Of a stretch of 64,000 bases of DNA, positions 1-10,132 are shown piece by piece. How positions within the stretch are numbered: the first letter of the stretch is position 1; each line of letters begins with the position of its first letter. The position numbers and the translations under genes are program-made. Source of the stretch: Streptomyces purpureus. GTDB lineage: Bacteria; Actinomycetota; Actinomycetes; Streptomycetales; Streptomycetaceae. Below the pieces are notes generated by a model. That model worked only from the letters and a program-made list of their open reading frames with translations. It was not told the origin of the DNA and did not search any database. The stretch covers positions 46,851 through 110,850 of the forward strand of contig NZ_BMQQ01000004.1 in assembly GCF_014648195.1 (NCBI RefSeq), in the 5' to 3' direction.

Positions 1-107
1 GCCCCGCCGCCGCACCCGCACCGCCCCCCGAGCCCACCGCGCCCGCCTCCTCCCCGCCGCCCCGCACGGCCCCCGTGAAACCCGCCCCGACGACCTCCGG
101 CAGGTGA
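1..107 (+). CDS. C-terminal end of an FtsL-like septum formation protein (partial)
   Basis: An open frame enters from the left edge and ends at a TGA at 105-107, five bases before the ftsI start. The visible 34 residues are almost only Pro, Ala, Thr and Ser and end in TTSGR. The position directly before ftsI is where Streptomyces dcw clusters carry the small bitopic FtsL-like protein, which often has a Pro/Ala-rich tail. The identity rests on position and composition, because no conserved domain is inside the window. Confidence 0.5.
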   Translation, partial: PAAAPAPPPEPTAPASSPPPRTAPVKPAPTTSGR

Positions 108-111
108 CGCA

Positions 112-2040
112 GTGCCGCCCCAGGACCCTTCGCGCCGCCGCGTACCGGGCCCCGCGCGCCCCCGGCCCACCGCGCGCCCCCAGCGTCCCCGCACCACCGC
201 CCGGCCGCGCACGATCCGGCTCGGCAGCCCCCGCCCCCGGCTGCGCCTGGTCAGCCTCGGCCTGACCCTGGTGATGCTCGCCTTCGTCGTACGGCTCCTG
301 CAGGTCCAGGCCGTCGACGCCAGCGCGTACGCCGCCAAGGCGGAGAAGAACCGGTACCTCAGCCACACCCTCGCCGCCGAACGCGGCGAGATCACCGACC
401 GCTCCGGCATCGCCCTGGCCGCCAGCGTCGACGCGTACGACATCACCGCCGACCCCAAGATGTTCACGCCCGAGGACAGCAAGGTGAAGGACGCGCCCGA
501 ACAGGCCGCCGCCCTCCTCGCCCCCATCCTCGGCAGGGACGCCGCCGAGCTCGCCAAGAAACTCCGCGCCCCGGGGTCCCGCTACACCGTCCTCGCCCGC
601 CGCCAGACCCCCCAGGTCTGGAACCAGATCAAGGACCTCAAGAACGTCTTCGCCGAGAAGGCCCGCGCCTCCAAGGCCAAGGGCGGCACCGGCATCAGCG
701 TGCTGGCCGGTGTCTTCAACGAGAAGAGCAGCAAGCGGGTGTACCCCAACGGCCGGCTCGGCGCCGGGATACTGGGCTACGTCAACGCCGACGGCCACGG
801 CGCCGGCGGCCTGGAGTCCATGCTCGACAAGGAACTCGCCGGCAAGGACGGCAAGATCACCTACGCCCAGTCCGGCGGCCGCCGCGTCCCCACCGCCGGA
901 GCCCGCGAGACCCCGGCCGTCCCCGGCTCCGACATCGAGCTCACCATCGACCGGGACATCCAGTGGGCCGCCCAGCAGGCCATCACCGAACAGGTCACCA
1001 AGTCCAAGGCGGACCGCGGCTACGTGATGGTCCAGAACACCCGCACCGGCGAGATCCTCGCCATGGCCAACGCCCCCGGCTTCGACCCCAACGACCTCTC
1101 CCAGGCCAACGCCGCCGCCATGGGCAACGCCGCCCTCCAGGACGTCTACGAACCCGGCTCCACCGCCAAGGTCATGTCCATGGCCGCCGTGCTCGAAGAG
1201 GGCGCCGCCGCCCCCGACACCCACGTCACCGTCCCCAACCGGCTCCACCGCGGCGACCGGCTCTTCAAGGACGACATCGACCACCCCACCTGGCACCTCA
1301 CCCTCAACGGCGTCCTCGCCAAATCCAGCAACATCGGCACGATCCTGGCCACCGGCCGCCTCGGCAAGACGCAGCCCGAGGCGAACGCGGTCCTCGACTC
1401 TTACCTGCGCAAGTTCGGCATGGGCAGCCCCACCGGACTCGGTTATCCGGGCGAGAGCTCCGGCATCCTCGCCAAGCCCAAGGCCTGGTCCACCTCGCAG
1501 CAGTACACGATCCCTTTCGGCCAGGGCTTCTCCCTCAACGCCATGCAGGCCGCGTCCGTCTACTCGACCATCGCCAACGGCGGCGTACGCATCCAGCCCA
1601 CCATCGTCCGCGGCACCAAGGGACCCGACGGCCGCTTCACCCCCGCCCCCGCACCCGAGCGGACCAGGGTCGTCAGCGAGAAGACCGCCAAGACCCTCGC
1701 CCAGATGCTCGAATCCGTCGTCGGTGACGAGGAAGGCACCGGCACCAAGGCCGCCATCCCCGGCTACCGCGTCGCCGGCAAGACCGGTACCGCCAACCGC
1801 GTCGATCCGGCCACCGGCCGCTACAAGGGCTACACCGCCTCCTTCGCCGGCTTCGCCCCCGCCGACAACCCCCGGATCACCGTCTACTGCGCCATCCAGA
1901 ACCCCACCAAGGGCAGCTACTTCGGCGGCCAGATCTGCGGACCGATCTACAAGAAGGTCATGGAATTCGCCCTGAAGACCCTGCACGTCGCCCCGACCGG
2001 CGCCCAACCCCCGCGGATGCCGGTCACCTTCAAGCCCTGA
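112..2040 (+). CDS. ftsI: Septal peptidoglycan transpeptidase FtsI (class B PBP)
   Basis: Cross-links peptidoglycan at the division septum. The 642-aa protein has a basic Pro/Arg-rich cytoplasmic N-terminus, one membrane segment at about residues 45-63, a PBP dimerisation region, then the transpeptidase domain. All three active-site motifs are visible: S350-T-A-K353 with the nucleophilic serine, S405-S-N407, and K557-T-G559. The GTG start lies four bases after the preceding stop codon, so it is co-transcribed with the ftsL-like gene. Its place before murE is the standard dcw order and separates it from other class B PBPs of Streptomyces. Length is normal for the family. Confidence 0.95.
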   Translation: MPPQDPSRRRVPGPARPRPTARPQRPRTTARPRTIRLGSPRPRLRLVSLGLTLVMLAFVVRLLQVQAVDASAYAAKAEKNRYLSHTLAAERGEITDRSGIALAASVDAYDITADPKMFTPEDSKVKDAPEQAAALLAPILGRDAAELAKKLRAPGSRYTVLARRQTPQVWNQIKDLKNVFAEKARASKAKGGTGISVLAGVFNEKSSKRVYPNGRLGAGILGYVNADGHGAGGLESMLDKELAGKDGKITYAQSGGRRVPTAGARETPAVPGSDIELTIDRDIQWAAQQAITEQVTKSKADRGYVMVQNTRTGEILAMANAPGFDPNDLSQANAAAMGNAALQDVYEPGSTAKVMSMAAVLEEGAAAPDTHVTVPNRLHRGDRLFKDDIDHPTWHLTLNGVLAKSSNIGTILATGRLGKTQPEANAVLDSYLRKFGMGSPTGLGYPGESSGILAKPKAWSTSQQYTIPFGQGFSLNAMQAASVYSTIANGGVRIQPTIVRGTKGPDGRFTPAPAPERTRVVSEKTAKTLAQMLESVVGDEEGTGTKAAIPGYRVAGKTGTANRVDPATGRYKGYTASFAGFAPADNPRITVYCAIQNPTKGSYFGGQICGPIYKKVMEFALKTLHVAPTGAQPPRMPVTFKP

Positions 2041-2067
2041 TCCACGCCTGAGCCGCCGGGAGCACCA

Positions 2068-3705
2068 GTGACAACGATCACCCCCTCGTCCGGGAACCGG
2101 AAACCGAACCCCGACGGCGCGGCCCGCCCATTTAGGCCCTCGCAGGGTGCGCCCGGTACGCTCACCGCCGTGCCACACGCTGATCAGTACCGAACCACCC
2201 CGCCCCGGCCGGAACGGGTCCACCCGACCCCCCTCGGCGAGCTGGCCGCCCGCCTGGGTGCCGACCTCCCCGGCAGCGGCGAAGTCACCGGCATCACTCA
2301 CGACTCCCGGGCCGTCCGCCCCGGTGACGTGTACGCCGCACTGCCGGGCGCCCGGATGCACGGCGCCGACTTCGTCGCCCAGGCCGCCGGACTCGGCGCC
2401 GCCGCGATCCTCACCGACCCCTCCGGCGCCGCACGCGCCGCCGAGACCGGCCTGCCGGTCCTGGTGACCGAGAACCCGCGGGGCCGGATGGGCGAGCTCG
2501 CCGCCGAGATCTACGGCCGCCCGGGCAGCGACCTCCTCCAGATCGGCATCACCGGCACCTCCGGCAAGACCACCACCGCCTACCTGGTCGAAGGCGGGCT
2601 CAAGGCGGCCGGCCGACACACCGGACTGGTCGGCACCGTCGAGATGCGGATCGGCGACGAACGCATCAAGTCCGAGCGCACCACCCCCGAAGCCACCGAC
2701 CTTCAGGCCCTGTTCGCGGTCATGCGCGAACGCGGCGTCGACGCGGTCGCCATGGAGGTCTCCAGCCACGCCCTCGTGCTCGGCCGGGTCGACGGCTGCG
2801 TCTTCGACGTCGCCGTCTTCAACAACCTCAGCCCGGAACACATGGAGTTCCACTCCGACATGGAGGACTACTACCGAGCCAAGGCGCAGCTGTTCACCCC
2901 GCACCGCTCCCGCGAGGCGGTGGTCAACCTCGACGACGAGTACGGCAGGAGGCTGGCCAAGGAGGCCACGGTGCCCGTCACCACCTTCTCCGCCGAGGGC
3001 CACCCCGACGCCGACTGGCGTGCCGAGGACATCGACCTGCGCCAGGACAGCAGCACCTTCACGGCCGTCGGCCCCAAGGGCGAGCGGATCTCCGCCACCG
3101 CCCCGCTGCCCGGCCCGTTCAACGTCGCCAACACCCTCGCCGCCGTCGTCACCCTCGCCGTCGCCGGACTCGACCCGCAGACCGCCGCCGACGGCATCAC
3201 CGCCGTCGCCGGCGTCCCCGGCCGCCTCGAGCGCGTCGACGCCGGCCAGCCGTACCTCGCCGTCGTCGACTACGCCCACAAGACGGACGCCGTCGAATCG
3301 GTCCTGCGCTCCCTGCGCAAGGTCACCGAGGGCAGGCTCCACGTCGTCCTCGGCTGCGGCGGCGACCGCGACACCACCAAGCGCGGCCCGATGGGCGCCG
3401 CCGCCGCCCGCCTCGCCGACACCGCCGTACTGACCTCCGACAACCCCCGTTCCGAGGACCCCCTCGCCATCCTCGCCACCATGCTCGCCGGCGCCGCCGA
3501 TGTCCCCGTCCACGAACGCGGCGACGTGCTCGTCGAGCCCGACCGGGCCGCCGCGATCGCCGCGGCCGTGGCCCGCGCCGAGCCCGGCGACACCGTCCTC
3601 GTCGCGGGCAAGGGCCATGAGCAGGGCCAGGACATCGCCGGGGTGGTACGCCCCTTCGACGACCGCCAGGTCCTGCGCGAAGCCATCCAGAACAGTCAGG
3701 GATAA
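2068..3705 (+). CDS. murE: UDP-MurNAc-tripeptide ligase MurE (diaminopimelate-adding)
   Basis: Adds diaminopimelate to UDP-MurNAc-L-Ala-D-Glu using ATP; Streptomyces walls carry the LL isomer. The Mur-ligase ATP motif GTSGKTT lies at about residues 163-169, and the DNPR motif typical of diaminopimelate-adding MurE at 458-461. A GTG at 2068 has a GGGAG ribosome site five bases upstream and gives 545 aa. A second in-frame GTG at 2170 (residue 35) sits seven bases after a TACGCT -10-like box and would suit a leaderless transcript giving 511 aa. The first 34 residues are low complexity, so either or both starts may be used. murF follows after three bases. Confidence 0.94.
   Translation: MTTITPSSGNRKPNPDGAARPFRPSQGAPGTLTAVPHADQYRTTPPRPERVHPTPLGELAARLGADLPGSGEVTGITHDSRAVRPGDVYAALPGARMHGADFVAQAAGLGAAAILTDPSGAARAAETGLPVLVTENPRGRMGELAAEIYGRPGSDLLQIGITGTSGKTTTAYLVEGGLKAAGRHTGLVGTVEMRIGDERIKSERTTPEATDLQALFAVMRERGVDAVAMEVSSHALVLGRVDGCVFDVAVFNNLSPEHMEFHSDMEDYYRAKAQLFTPHRSREAVVNLDDEYGRRLAKEATVPVTTFSAEGHPDADWRAEDIDLRQDSSTFTAVGPKGERISATAPLPGPFNVANTLAAVVTLAVAGLDPQTAADGITAVAGVPGRLERVDAGQPYLAVVDYAHKTDAVESVLRSLRKVTEGRLHVVLGCGGDRDTTKRGPMGAAAARLADTAVLTSDNPRSEDPLAILATMLAGAADVPVHERGDVLVEPDRAAAIAAAVARAEPGDTVLVAGKGHEQGQDIAGVVRPFDDRQVLREAIQNSQG
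2157..2172 (+). promoter_or_regulatory. Candidate internal promoter for leaderless murE
   Basis: TACGCT at 2157-2162 matches the TANNNT -10 pattern and is followed seven bases later by an in-frame GTG at 2170. Transcription starting at that GTG would give a leaderless murE-murF message independent of ftsI. No convincing -35 hexamer is seen. Confidence 0.4.
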
Positions 3706-3708
3706 GTT

Positions 3709-5133
3709 GTGATCGCCCTCTCCCTCGCCGAGATCGCCGCAGTCGTCGGCGGGCAGTCGTACGACATACCGGATCCGGACCTGATGGTCACCGGCCCCGT
3801 CGTCATCGACTCCCGTGAGGTGCGGGCCGGCAGCCTCTTCGCCGCCTTCGCCGGCGAGCACGCCGACGGCCACGACTACGCGCAGCGCGCCGTCGAGGCG
3901 GGCGCGGCGGCGGTGCTGGCCACCCGCCCCGTCCAGGTGCCCGCCATCGTCGTGGACGACGTCCAGGCAGCCCTCGGCGCCCTCGCCCGTCATGTCGTCG
4001 AACGCCTCGGCACCGACGTCGTCGCCCTCACCGGCTCGGCGGGCAAGACCTCCACCAAGGACCTGATCGCCCAGGTCCTCCAGCACCACGCGCCGACCGT
4101 GTGGACCCCCGGCTCCCTCAACAACGAGATCGGCCTGCCCCTCACCGCGCTGCGCGCGAGCGAGGAGACCCGCCACCTCGTCCTGGAGATGGGCGCCCGA
4201 GGCATCGGCCACATCCGCTACCTCACCGGACTGACCCCGCCCCGGATCGGTCTCGTCCTCAACGTCGGCAGCGCCCACATCGGCGAGTTCGGCGGCCGCG
4301 CCCAGATCGCCCAGGCCAAGGGCGAACTCGTCGAGGCCCTGCCCTCCGCCGACGCGGGCGGCGTGGCCGTCCTCAACGCCGACGACCCCCTCGTACGGGC
4401 CATGGCCGGGCGGACCCACGCGCGCGTGACGCTGTTCGGCGAGGCCGACGACGCCGACGTACGTGCCGAGAATGTCCGGCTCACAGCGAATGGTCAGCCC
4501 TCTTTCAGTCTTCACACACCCACCGGGTGCAGCGACGTGACCTTGCGCCTGTACGGTGAGCACCACGTGTCGAACGCGCTCGCCGCGGCCGCCGTCGCCC
4601 ATGAGCTGGGCATGCCCGTCGACGAGATCGCCACCGCGCTCTCCGAGGCAGGCACCCTGTCGCGCTGGCGCATGGAGGTCACCGAGCGTCCGGACGGCGT
4701 GACGGTCGTCAACGACGCCTACAACGCGAACCCCGAGTCCATGCGAGCCGCCCTGCGCGCGCTCGCGGCCATGGGCAAGGCCGCACAGGCCCAGGGGGGT
4801 CGTACGTGGGCGGTGCTCGGCCCGATGGCCGAGCTCGGCGACGAGTCGCTCGCCGAGCACGACGCGGTCGGACGGCTCGCCGTCCGGCTCAACGTCAGCA
4901 AGCTCGTCGCGGTCGGGGGCAGGGAAGCGTCCTGGCTGCAACTGGGCGCATATAACGAGGGTTCGTGGGGTGAGGAGTCGGTGCACGTGTCCGACGCGCA
5001 GGCGGCGGTCGACCTGTTGCGCAGTGAGCTGCGCCCGGGAGACGTCGTGCTGGTGAAGGCGTCCAGGTCGGTCGGTCTCGAGCGGGTCGCCCTGGCACTG
5101 CTCGACTCCGGGAGCGAGGTCGCCGGCCGATGA
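3709..5133 (+). CDS. murF: UDP-MurNAc-tripeptide--D-alanyl-D-alanine ligase MurF
   Basis: Joins D-Ala-D-Ala to the UDP-MurNAc-tripeptide, completing the cytoplasmic pentapeptide precursor. The 474-aa protein has the three-domain Mur ligase layout, with the ATP-binding loop TGSAGKTS at residues 108-115 and the central stretch NEIGLPLT typical of MurF. The GTG start lies three bases after the murE stop. The stop overlaps the mraY start as ATGA, so the two are translationally coupled. Length and order are standard. Confidence 0.95.
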   Translation: MIALSLAEIAAVVGGQSYDIPDPDLMVTGPVVIDSREVRAGSLFAAFAGEHADGHDYAQRAVEAGAAAVLATRPVQVPAIVVDDVQAALGALARHVVERLGTDVVALTGSAGKTSTKDLIAQVLQHHAPTVWTPGSLNNEIGLPLTALRASEETRHLVLEMGARGIGHIRYLTGLTPPRIGLVLNVGSAHIGEFGGRAQIAQAKGELVEALPSADAGGVAVLNADDPLVRAMAGRTHARVTLFGEADDADVRAENVRLTANGQPSFSLHTPTGCSDVTLRLYGEHHVSNALAAAAVAHELGMPVDEIATALSEAGTLSRWRMEVTERPDGVTVVNDAYNANPESMRAALRALAAMGKAAQAQGGRTWAVLGPMAELGDESLAEHDAVGRLAVRLNVSKLVAVGGREASWLQLGAYNEGSWGEESVHVSDAQAAVDLLRSELRPGDVVLVKASRSVGLERVALALLDSGSEVAGR

Positions 5134-6200
5134 GGCAGATCCTCTTCGCGGGAGCCATCGGGCTCTTCCTGACCCTGATCGGTACCCCGCTGCTCATCAA
5201 ACTGCTGGCCCGCAAGGGATACGGGCAGTTCATCCGGGACGACGGCCCGCGCACCCACGGCAGCAAGAAGGGCACGCCCACCATGGGCGGTATCTCCTTC
5301 ATCCTGGCCACGCTCATCGCGTACGCGCTCGCCAAGGTCATCACCGGCGAGGACCCGTCGTACTCCGGCGTCCTGGTGCTCTTCCTGATGGCGGGCATGG
5401 GACTGGTCGGCTTCCTCGACGACTACATCAAGATCGTCAAGCAGCGGTCGCTCGGTCTGCGGGCCAAGGCCAAGATGGCCGGCCAGCTCATCGTCGGTAT
5501 CGCCTTCGCGGTGCTGTCGCTGCAGTTCGCCGACTTCCGCGGGCTGACCCCGGCCTCCGAGAAGCTCTCCTTCATCACCGACTTCGGCTGGTCCATCGGA
5601 CCGGTGCTGTTCGTGGTCTGGGCGCTCTTCATGATCCTGGCCATGTCCAACGGCGTGAACCTCACCGACGGTCTGGACGGCCTCGCCACCGGCGCCTCGG
5701 TGATGGTCTTCGGCGCCTACACCTTCATCGGGCTGTGGCAGTTCCAGGAGTCCTGCGCCAACGCGATGACGCTGACCAACCCCAACGCCTGCTTCGAGGT
5801 GCGCGACCCGCTGGATCTCGCCGTGGTCGCCTCCGCCCTGATGGGCGCCTGCTTCGGCTTCCTGTGGTGGAACACCTCGCCCGCCAAGATCTTCATGGGT
5901 GACACGGGCTCCCTCGCCCTCGGCGGCGCGCTGGCCGGTCTGGCCATCTGCTCCCGTACGGAGCTGCTGCTCGCCCTCCTCGGCGGCCTCTTCGTGATGA
6001 TCACGATGTCCGTGGTCATCCAGGTCGGCTCGTTCAAGATGACCGGCAAGCGGGTCTTCCGGATGGCGCCGCTCCAGCACCACTTCGAACTCAAGGGCTG
6101 GTCCGAAGTCCTTGTGGTGGTCCGGTTCTGGATCATCCAGGGCATGTGCGTGATCGTCGGCCTCGGCCTCTTCTACGCGGGATGGGCAGCGGACAAGTGA
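5130..6200 (+). CDS. mraY: Phospho-MurNAc-pentapeptide transferase MraY
   Basis: Integral membrane enzyme that transfers phospho-MurNAc-pentapeptide to undecaprenyl phosphate to make lipid I. The 356-aa sequence contains about ten hydrophobic segments. It shows the catalytic aspartate pair D97-D98 in FLDDYIK, the [10 protein letters not shown] loop and the C-terminal [13 protein letters not shown] motif. The ATG overlaps the end of murF by four bases. murD follows with an overlapping start, so the block is tightly coupled. Confidence 0.96.
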   Translation: MRQILFAGAIGLFLTLIGTPLLIKLLARKGYGQFIRDDGPRTHGSKKGTPTMGGISFILATLIAYALAKVITGEDPSYSGVLVLFLMAGMGLVGFLDDYIKIVKQRSLGLRAKAKMAGQLIVGIAFAVLSLQFADFRGLTPASEKLSFITDFGWSIGPVLFVVWALFMILAMSNGVNLTDGLDGLATGASVMVFGAYTFIGLWQFQESCANAMTLTNPNACFEVRDPLDLAVVASALMGACFGFLWWNTSPAKIFMGDTGSLALGGALAGLAICSRTELLLALLGGLFVMITMSVVIQVGSFKMTGKRVFRMAPLQHHFELKGWSEVLVVVRFWIIQGMCVIVGLGLFYAGWAADK

Positions 6201-7624
6201 GCACCCCGGACTGGCAGGGCAAGAAGGTCACCGTCGCCGGACTCGGCGTGAGCGGCATCCCCGCCGCCCGCGTCCTGCACGGCCTCGGCGCGGACGTGAC
6301 CGTCGTCAACGACGGCGACGACGAACGCTCCCGGGCACAGGCGGCCCAGTTGGAGGCCGAGGGGATCACCGTCCGCCTCGGCGACGGGGCCACCCTGCCG
6401 TCCGGTACCGAACTGATCGTCACCACCCCCGGCTGGCAGCCCGACAAGCCGCTCTTCGCGGCCGCCGCCGAGGCGGGCGTGGAGGTCTGGGGCGATGTCG
6501 AACTCGCCTGGCGGCTGCGCGGCCTGGACGGCCGGGAACCGGCCCCCTGGCTCGCGGTCACCGGCACCAACGGCAAGACCACGACCGTACGGATGCTCGC
6601 CTCGATCCTTGAGGCGGCCGGACTACGCACGGCCGCCGTCGGCAACATCGGCGTCTCGCTGCTCGACGCGGTCCTCGGCGAGGAGACGTACGACGTCCTC
6701 GCCGTCGAGCTCTCCAGCTACCAGCTGCACTGGTCGCCGTCCCTGCGGGCCCACTCGGCCGCCGTGCTCAACCTCGCCCCGGACCACCTGGACTGGCACG
6801 GCTCCATGGCGGCCTACGCCGCCGACAAGGGCCGTATCTACGAGGGCAACAAGGTCGCCTGCGTCTACAACGCGGCCGACCCCGCCACCGAGGACCTGGT
6901 GCGCGAGGCCGACGTCGAGGAGGGCTGCCGGGCCATCGGCTTCACCCTCGGCACCCCCGGCCCCTCGCAGCTCGGTGTCGTCGACGACATCCTCGTCGAC
7001 CGCGCCTTTGTCGAGAACCGCCAGAAGCAGGCCCAGGAGCTGGCGCAGATCTCCGACATCAACCCCCCGGCCCCGCACAACATCGCCAACGCCCTCGCCG
7101 CGGCCGCCCTCGCGCGCGCCTTCGGCGTCGAGGCCACGGCCGTACGGGACGGACTGCGGGCCTTCCGCCCCGACGCCCACCGCATCGAGCACGTCGAGAA
7201 CATCGACGGCGTCGCCTACGTCGACGACTCCAAGGCGACCAACACCCACGCCGCCGAGGCGTCGTTGGCGGCCTACGAACCGATCGTCTGGATCGCCGGC
7301 GGCCTCGCCAAGGGGGCGACGTTCGACGCGACCGTCGAGAAGGCCGCCAAGCGGCTGCGCGGTGTCGTCCTGATCGGCCAGGACCGGGCCCTGATCGCCG
7401 AAGCGCTCGCGCGACACGCGCCCGAGGTCCCGGTCGTCGACCTCGACCGGACCGACACTGGGGCGATGTCGGCGGCGGTCCAGGAGGCGGCCCGGCTCGC
7501 CCGGCCCGGGGACACCGTACTGCTGGCCCCGGCGTGTGCCTCGATGGACATGTTCACCAACTACAACAAGCGAGGCGAGGCGTTCGCGGAAGCGGTCAGG
7601 GCGCTCGCCGCCGCGCGCGACTGA
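6182..7624 (+). CDS. murD: UDP-MurNAc-L-alanine--D-glutamate ligase MurD
   Basis: Adds D-glutamate to UDP-MurNAc-L-Ala. The Mur ligase ATP loop TGTNGKTT is at about residues 127-134, and the N-terminal GLGVSG loop is the UDP-sugar binding fold. I chose the ATG at 6182, which overlaps the end of mraY by 19 bases and gives 480 aa. A GTG at 6197 overlapping the mraY stop as GTGA is an equal candidate. Neither has a strong ribosome site, consistent with translational coupling to mraY. Confidence 0.93.
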   Translation: MGSGQVSTPDWQGKKVTVAGLGVSGIPAARVLHGLGADVTVVNDGDDERSRAQAAQLEAEGITVRLGDGATLPSGTELIVTTPGWQPDKPLFAAAAEAGVEVWGDVELAWRLRGLDGREPAPWLAVTGTNGKTTTVRMLASILEAAGLRTAAVGNIGVSLLDAVLGEETYDVLAVELSSYQLHWSPSLRAHSAAVLNLAPDHLDWHGSMAAYAADKGRIYEGNKVACVYNAADPATEDLVREADVEEGCRAIGFTLGTPGPSQLGVVDDILVDRAFVENRQKQAQELAQISDINPPAPHNIANALAAAALARAFGVEATAVRDGLRAFRPDAHRIEHVENIDGVAYVDDSKATNTHAAEASLAAYEPIVWIAGGLAKGATFDATVEKAAKRLRGVVLIGQDRALIAEALARHAPEVPVVDLDRTDTGAMSAAVQEAARLARPGDTVLLAPACASMDMFTNYNKRGEAFAEAVRALAAARD

Positions 7625-7674
7625 CCAGCCATCAGGCCCGGCCGCGCCGGGCACGACTGGAGGGGACAGCGATC

Positions 7675-9018
7675 ATGGCGCCGCAGGACACCGCGCACGC
7701 CGCCCGTAGCCGCAGGTCCTCGGCCTCCGGCGGCCGGCGGCCCGGTGCGTCGCGGCCCCCGCGCGGCTCCGGCGTACGACGCCTGTACGAGCAGGCGCGA
7801 CGGGCCTGGGACCGGCCCCTGACCGCCTACTACGTCATCCTGGGCGCCGGACTGCTGATCACCGTCCTCGGCCTCGTCATGGTCTACTCAGCCTCCATGA
7901 TCAAGGCCCTGGAGCTGGACAAGGGCGCCACGTACTTCTTCCGCAAGCAGTTCCTCGCCGCCACCATCGGCACCGTACTGCTGCTGATCGCCTCCCGGAT
8001 GCCCTCCAGGCTCCACCGGGCCCTCGCCTACCCGCTGCTGGTCGGCAGCGTCTTCCTGATGGCGCTGGTGCAGGTCCCCGGGATAGGGATGTCGGTCAAC
8101 GGCAACCAGAACTGGCTCTACCTCGGCGGTCCCTTCCAGCTCCAGCCCAGCGAGTTCGGCAAGCTCGCGCTGATCCTGTGGGGCGCCGATCTGCTCGCCC
8201 GCAAGCAGGACCGGCGGCTGCTGACCCAGTGGAAACACCTGCTGGTGCCGCTGGTGCCGGTCGCCTTCCTGCTGCTCGGCCTCATCATGCTCGGCGGCGA
8301 CATGGGTACGGCGATCATCCTCACCGCGATCCTCTTCGGCCTGCTCTGGCTGGCCGGCGCGCCCACCCGGCTCTTCGCGGGCGTCCTCGGGGTGGCCGGC
8401 CTGGTCGGTGCGCTGTTCATCCAGACCAGCGCCAACCGGCTCTCCCGCTTCGACTGCGTCGGTGCGACGGACCTCGGGCCCAAGGGCGAGTGTTTCCAGG
8501 CCGTGCACGGCATCTATGCTCTGGCATCGGGCGGATGGTTCGGTTCCGGTCTTGGTGCAAGTGTGGAAAAATGGGGCCAACTACCCGAACCTCACACCGA
8601 CTTCATCTTCGCCGTCACCGGGGAGGAACTGGGTCTCGCGGGGACGCTGTCGGTGCTGGCCCTGTTCGCGGCTCTAGGCTATGCGGGTATCCGCGTGGCC
8701 GGACGCACGGAGGATCCCTTCGTCAGGTATGCCGCGGGAGGCGTGACCACCTGGATCACGGCCCAGGCCGTGGTCAACATCGGTGCGGTGCTCGGTCTGC
8801 TGCCGATCGCCGGTGTTCCCCTCCCGCTGTTCTCCTACGGTGGATCGGCCCTGCTGCCGACCATGTTCGCCGTCGGGCTGCTGATCGCCTTCGCGCGAGA
8901 GGATCCCGCCGCGAAAGCGGCCCTGGCCATGCGCCGGCCCTCCGTGGGCAGGCGAGCCGGGGTGAGATGGAAGTCGATGCGACGGCGCGTCAAGAAGCGT
9001 CCGTCCGGAGAGCGGTGA
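7675..9018 (+). CDS. ftsW: Septal peptidoglycan glycosyltransferase FtsW (SEDS family)
   Basis: SEDS-family polytopic membrane protein that polymerises septal glycan with FtsI. The ATG at 7675 has a GGAGGGG ribosome site about ten bases upstream and gives 447 aa. A basic cytoplasmic tail of about 45 residues precedes roughly ten membrane segments. Conserved SEDS features include the loop with the QPSEFGK motif and the C-terminal PLPLFSYGGSALL motif. The long basic N-terminus is typical of actinobacterial FtsW. It lies between murD and murG as expected. Confidence 0.95.
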   Translation: MAPQDTAHAARSRRSSASGGRRPGASRPPRGSGVRRLYEQARRAWDRPLTAYYVILGAGLLITVLGLVMVYSASMIKALELDKGATYFFRKQFLAATIGTVLLLIASRMPSRLHRALAYPLLVGSVFLMALVQVPGIGMSVNGNQNWLYLGGPFQLQPSEFGKLALILWGADLLARKQDRRLLTQWKHLLVPLVPVAFLLLGLIMLGGDMGTAIILTAILFGLLWLAGAPTRLFAGVLGVAGLVGALFIQTSANRLSRFDCVGATDLGPKGECFQAVHGIYALASGGWFGSGLGASVEKWGQLPEPHTDFIFAVTGEELGLAGTLSVLALFAALGYAGIRVAGRTEDPFVRYAAGGVTTWITAQAVVNIGAVLGLLPIAGVPLPLFSYGGSALLPTMFAVGLLIAFAREDPAAKAALAMRRPSVGRRAGVRWKSMRRRVKKRPSGER

Positions 9019-9024
9019 ATTTCG

Positions 9025-10119
9025 GTGCATGTCGTACTCGCCGGTGGGGGGACCGCCGGCCACATCGAGCCCGCGCTCGCCCTCGCGGACGCCCTGCGCA
9101 GGCAGGACCCCAGCGTGGGGATCACGGCCCTCGGCACGGAGAAGGGCCTGGAGACCAGGCTCGTACCCGAGCGGGGCTACGAGTTGGCGCTCATCCCCGC
9201 CGTGCCACTGCCGCGCAAGCCCACCCCGGAGCTGATCACCGTCCCCGGGCGGCTGCGCGGCACCATCAAGGCCGCGGAGCAGATCCTGGAGCGCACCAAG
9301 GCCGACTGCGTCGTCGGCTTCGGCGGCTACGTGGCCCTGCCCGGCTACCTCGCCGCCAAGCGGCTCGGCGTACCGATCGTCGTCCATGAGGCCAACGCCC
9401 GCCCCGGCCTCGCCAACAAGATCGGCTCGCGCTACGCCGCCGGGGTCGCCGTCGCCACCCCCGACAGCAAGCTCCGCAGCGCCCGCTACATCGGCATCCC
9501 GCTGCGCCACTCCATCGCCACCCTGGACCGCGCCCGGGTCCGGCCCGAGGCCCGCGCCGCCTTCGGTCTCGACCCCGGCCTGCCCACGCTGCTCGTCTCC
9601 GGCGGCTCCCAGGGCGCCCGCCGCCTCAACGAGGTGATCCAGCAGATCGCCCCGGTGCTCCAGCGCTCCGGCATCCAGATCCTGCACGCGGTCGGCCCGA
9701 AGAACGAACTGCCGCGCGTCGACAACATGCCCGGGATGCCGCCCTACATCCCGGTACCGTACGTGGACCGGATGGATCTGGCGTACGCCGCGGCCGACAT
9801 GATGCTCTGCCGCGCCGGCGCCATGACCGTCGCCGAACTCTCCGCCGTGGGCCTGCCCGCCGCCTACGTCCCGCTGCCCATCGGCAACGGCGAACAGCGG
9901 CTCAACGCCCAGCCGGTGGTCAAGGCCGGCGGCGGACTGCTGGTCGACGACGCGGAGCTGAGCCCGCAGTGGGTGCAGACCAACGTCCTGCCCGTGCTCG
10001 CCGATCCGCACCGGCTGTACGAGATGTCCCGCGCCGCCGCCGAGTTCGGCCGCCGGGACGCCGACGACCTTCTCGTCGGCATGGTGTACGAGGCGATCGC
10101 CGCACGCCGACAGGCGTAG
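9025..10119 (+). CDS. murG: UDP-GlcNAc:lipid I GlcNAc transferase MurG
   Basis: Peripheral membrane GT-B glycosyltransferase that converts lipid I to lipid II. The 364-aa protein shows the N-terminal glycine-rich loop [18 protein letters not shown], a VGFGGY segment, and the C-terminal nucleotide-sugar loop around [12 protein letters not shown]. The GTG start is six bases after the ftsW stop. ftsQ follows directly; no murC or ddl lies between them. Confidence 0.96.
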   Translation: MHVVLAGGGTAGHIEPALALADALRRQDPSVGITALGTEKGLETRLVPERGYELALIPAVPLPRKPTPELITVPGRLRGTIKAAEQILERTKADCVVGFGGYVALPGYLAAKRLGVPIVVHEANARPGLANKIGSRYAAGVAVATPDSKLRSARYIGIPLRHSIATLDRARVRPEARAAFGLDPGLPTLLVSGGSQGARRLNEVIQQIAPVLQRSGIQILHAVGPKNELPRVDNMPGMPPYIPVPYVDRMDLAYAAADMMLCRAGAMTVAELSAVGLPAAYVPLPIGNGEQRLNAQPVVKAGGGLLVDDAELSPQWVQTNVLPVLADPHRLYEMSRAAAEFGRRDADDLLVGMVYEAIAARRQA

Positions 10120-10132
10120 GAAGGCAGGGGAC

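Noticed and set aside
4719..6083. A 454-codon minus-strand frame opposite murF and mraY
   Set aside because: Its product is His/Glu/Gly-rich without any motif; both + strand genes are clear.
6146..6181. Extension of murD to an ATG at 6146
   Set aside because: It would overlap mraY by 55 bases and add Arg/Pro-rich residues that are the mraY shadow.
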